Shown here: positions 7,366 to 9,398 of the stretch, piece by piece
How positions within the stretch are numbered: the first letter of the stretch is position 1
How the letters are laid out: each line of letters opens with the position of its first letter
Assembly (NCBI GenBank): GCA_903887975.1
Contig: CAISSD010000261.1
Location: forward strand, 1 to 9,398
DNA: 9,398 nt
Direction: 5' to 3'
From: an uncultured Legionellaceae bacterium
GTDB taxonomy: Bacteria; Pseudomonadota; Gammaproteobacteria; Legionellales; Legionellaceae
Notes under the pieces: generated by a model
Databases searched by the model: none
Told to the model about the DNA's origin: nothing
Seen by the model: only the letters and a program-made list of their open reading frames with translations
Translations under genes and position numbers: made by a program

Positions 7366-8667
7366 ATGAATGCCATGAGCCAAACCATCAATCAAAAACG
7401 AGCCTATTTTATCTGGTTTTTATGTGCTTTTTTCTTTTTCGCCATTTACATCATCCGTGTATCGCCCAGCATACTGACCCCTACCCTGATGCAACTATTT
7501 CATTGCGATGCACTCACCATTGGTGCATTTTCCGGATTTTTTTATTATCCCTATATTGCGATGCAAATTCCTGTGGGTTTGATGATGGATGTATACTCTC
7601 CTAAAAAAATCATGGTGTTTTCCATCCTAACCTGTTTACTCAGTACTTTACTTTTTGCCACCATGACCACCATCAACATGGGCTATTTAAGTCGATTCAT
7701 CATGGGATTTGGTGCATCTTTTGCATTTGTGGGTTCACTTCGGATCGCAGCACTTTGGTTCCAACCCAAACAATTTGCTTTTCTTGCTGGGGTTTCACAA
7801 TCCATGGGTATGCTGGGTGCCATGATTGGCCAAGGTCCTATTGGCATTGTCTATCAATGGTTTGGTTGGCGTTTGGTTATTTGGGCGATGGTTGTGGTGT
7901 TTTTTTTGATTGCGCTATTGATGATGTATTTGTTTAAAATGCCTCAAACCACGACCTCAAGCACTCCTGCAAAAATTAAACCATGGTCTGCCATTCTAAC
8001 CATTTTAAACAACAAACAAACTTGGTATAACTGCCTTTTTATTGGTTTGGTCTATGGACCTACTGCCTGTTTTGGGGAGCAATGGGGTGCAAGTTTTTTA
8101 AGTCAACATCAAGGGATTAGCATTGATGCAGCTGGACAAGAAACTGGATTGATGTTCATTGGCATTGCCATTGGTTGTCCATTAATGGGTTGGTTGTCGG
8201 ATTACATTCAACGACGCTTAATCATCATGCAAATTGGTGTTTTGGGTTGTTTGATATCTTTAAGTCTTATTATTTACGGCAGTGAATTACCTGGGCATTG
8301 GGTTTTTGATACCACCAACTATGGCTTGTTGTTGTTTGTATACGGCATTGCCAACAGTTGCATCGTCGCCTCTTATGCTTTTGCCTCAGAAATCAATCCA
8401 CCTCATCTCACAGGTATTGCCTTGGGGATCACCAACATGGCCTGTGTCATCTTGGGTGCTTTAATGATTCCTTTGGTCGGTTTTGTGCTCGATGCCACCT
8501 CCAGTAGCGCGATGCTCCAAAGCATGCCAAGTTTTTCTTCGAAAGGCTATCAAATTGCTTTTGCAGCACTACCCATTGGTTTGGCTTTGGCATTTTTGGT
8601 GAGTTTGTTACAAAAAGAAACCTATTGTCGGCATAGGTTAAACACTGAAGCAGAAACATCAATCTAG
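7366..8667 (+). CDS. Major facilitator superfamily transporter, substrate unknown
   Basis: Inner-membrane secondary transporter of 433 residues with about twelve hydrophobic segments, split by a polar central loop (about 193-210, PQTTTSSTPAKIKP). The first segment carries AFFFFAIYIIRVSPSIL (21-37). This resembles the opening of MFS proteins common in Legionella, Coxiella and related bacteria, some of which move amino acids or nucleosides; that link is from memory. The loop 2-3 signature is a variant, GLMMDVYSPKKIM (71-83), keeping Gly71 and Asp75 of motif A. A second copy, GWLSDYIQRRL (275-285), lies in the other half, as expected for the fold. Gly- and Met-rich segments (SQSMGMLGAMIGQGPIG, 145-160) fit helix 5. 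The ribosome site is weak (GAAGAA, four bases before the ATG), and the ATG at 7375 is an alternative start. The gene is divergent from sdhC. Family is sure; substrate cannot be read from the sequence. Confidence 0.9.
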   Translation: MNAMSQTINQKRAYFIWFLCAFFFFAIYIIRVSPSILTPTLMQLFHCDALTIGAFSGFFYYPYIAMQIPVGLMMDVYSPKKIMVFSILTCLLSTLLFATMTTINMGYLSRFIMGFGASFAFVGSLRIAALWFQPKQFAFLAGVSQSMGMLGAMIGQGPIGIVYQWFGWRLVIWAMVVVFFLIALLMMYLFKMPQTTTSSTPAKIKPWSAILTILNNKQTWYNCLFIGLVYGPTACFGEQWGASFLSQHQGISIDAAGQETGLMFIGIAIGCPLMGWLSDYIQRRLIIMQIGVLGCLISLSLIIYGSELPGHWVFDTTNYGLLLFVYGIANSCIVASYAFASEINPPHLTGIALGITNMACVILGALMIPLVGFVLDATSSSAMLQSMPSFSSKGYQIAFAALPIGLALAFLVSLLQKETYCRHRLNTEAETSI

Positions 8668-8711
8668 GTCTATACTCAACACAATCCTTATTGTTGTGAA
8701 TGACTTATTTT

Positions 8712-9398
8712 ATGGTTCAATACACCCCACTGCTCAGCACCCTTGTTGTTGGCCTAAGCCTGGCTTTTGCTTTTGGCTATGTTGCCTGTCGCTTCAAAAT
8801 ATCACCCATTGTCGGTTATTTATTGGCAGGTATCGTCATTGGCTATTTTACCCCCCTATTTTCAACCGAACATGAATTGGCCGCTGAATTGGCTGATCTT
8901 GGGATTATTCTATTAATGTTTGGTGTTGGATTGCATTTTTCCATGAACGACTTGCATTCGGTCAAATCCATTGCAATTCCAGGTGCCATTGCACAAATGG
9001 TGATTGCAGCCTTTTTTGGTGCGATTTTTGTTCACCATATGGGATGGCATTGGTTATCAAGTCTGGTGTTTGGATTATCTCTGTCTATTGCCAGTACGGT
9101 TGTTTTAATGCGCGCACTCGAAGAATGGGGCTTAATCAACACCGTCAATGGAAAAATTGCCATTGGATGGTTGATTGTTGAAGATCTGGCCATGATTGTG
9201 GTCATGATTTTTTTACCCCCAATTGCAGCACTCGCCGGGTTTCATGATGCCAATGAGCCAACGCATGGATTTTTATACCACCTCATCAACATTGCATTAA
9301 CCCTTGGAAAAGTTTGTGCCTTCATGTTCATCATGTTGTTGTATGGTCGACATTTGATTCCAAAGCTACTACATGCCGTGGCAAAAACGGGATCCAGC
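8712..9398 (+). CDS. ybaL: YbaL/Kef-type monovalent cation:proton antiporter (3' end cut by window edge)
   Basis: N-terminal 229 residues of a CPA2-family antiporter, presumably exchanging K+ or Na+ for H+ across the inner membrane. The frame is open from 8712 to the right edge. It aligns closely from the first residue with E. coli YbaL, a protein of about 560 residues: MVQYTPLLSTLVVGLSLAFAFG, then ISPIVGYLLAGIVIG (30-44), LADLGIILLMFGVGLHFS (60-77), IPGAIAQM (89-96), STVVLMRALEE (128-138) and IAIGWLIVEDLAMIVVM (149-165). The Glu157-Asp158 pair sits where this family has its conserved ion-binding acid. Six to seven membrane segments are visible. The C-terminal part of the transporter domain and the expected cytosolic nucleotide-binding RCK/TrkA-N domain lie outside the window. 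An in-frame ATG at 8700 would add four residues; 8712 is preferred by alignment. Neither start has a strong ribosome site. The 44-bp gap allows cotranscription with the MFS gene. Confidence 0.92.
   Translation, partial: MVQYTPLLSTLVVGLSLAFAFGYVACRFKISPIVGYLLAGIVIGYFTPLFSTEHELAAELADLGIILLMFGVGLHFSMNDLHSVKSIAIPGAIAQMVIAAFFGAIFVHHMGWHWLSSLVFGLSLSIASTVVLMRALEEWGLINTVNGKIAIGWLIVEDLAMIVVMIFLPPIAALAGFHDANEPTHGFLYHLINIALTLGKVCAFMFIMLLYGRHLIPKLLHAVAKTGSS

Noticed and set aside
8671..8676. TATACT just after the MFS stop as a -10 box for ybaL
   Set aside because: There is no -35-like hexamer 16-18 bp upstream and no TGn extension. With only a 44-bp gap, cotranscription is the simpler explanation.

Overview
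The window carries a TCA-cycle operon and two divergently transcribed membrane transporters. It looks like chromosomal core DNA from a gammaproteobacterium. The order sdhC-sdhD-sdhA-sdhB-sucA-sucB matches the Escherichia coli arrangement. SdhD and SdhA are close to E. coli in length and carry their key residues at or within one position of the E. coli numbering; SdhB is slightly offset. The DNA is moderately AT-rich and the standard code applies (TGA is used as a stop). I cannot name the genus from sequence alone. A lineage in or near the Legionellales is a guess from the style of the MFS protein.

Positions 1-7231, minus strand: six tightly packed genes read right to left. sdhC and sdhD encode the two haem-binding membrane anchors of succinate dehydrogenase. 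sdhA and sdhB encode its flavoprotein and iron-sulfur subunits. sucA and sucB encode the E1 and E2 components of 2-oxoglutarate dehydrogenase. sucB runs off the left edge and lacks only about the last seven residues. Gene junctions are a 7-bp overlap or gaps of 1-20 bp, so a single transcript is likely. Its products catalyse 2-oxoglutarate to succinyl-CoA and succinate to fumarate, the latter feeding electrons to quinone. The sucC, sucD and lpd genes are not in view.

Positions 7232-7365: the divergent control region. It holds a good extended -10 element for the sdh operon, a weaker sigma70-type promoter facing the transporter, and an imperfect 20-bp dyad between them that could be an operator.

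Positions 7366-9398, plus strand: a complete major facilitator superfamily (MFS) transporter of unknown substrate. After 44 bp comes the N-terminal 229 residues of a YbaL/Kef-type monovalent cation:proton antiporter, cut by the right edge.

I found no RNA gene, mobile element, CRISPR array or pseudogene. No stretch over 300 bases lacks a gene. Nothing here amounts to an undescribed system. The points worth checking are the dyad and poly-T tract in the divergent promoter region and the substrate of the MFS protein.
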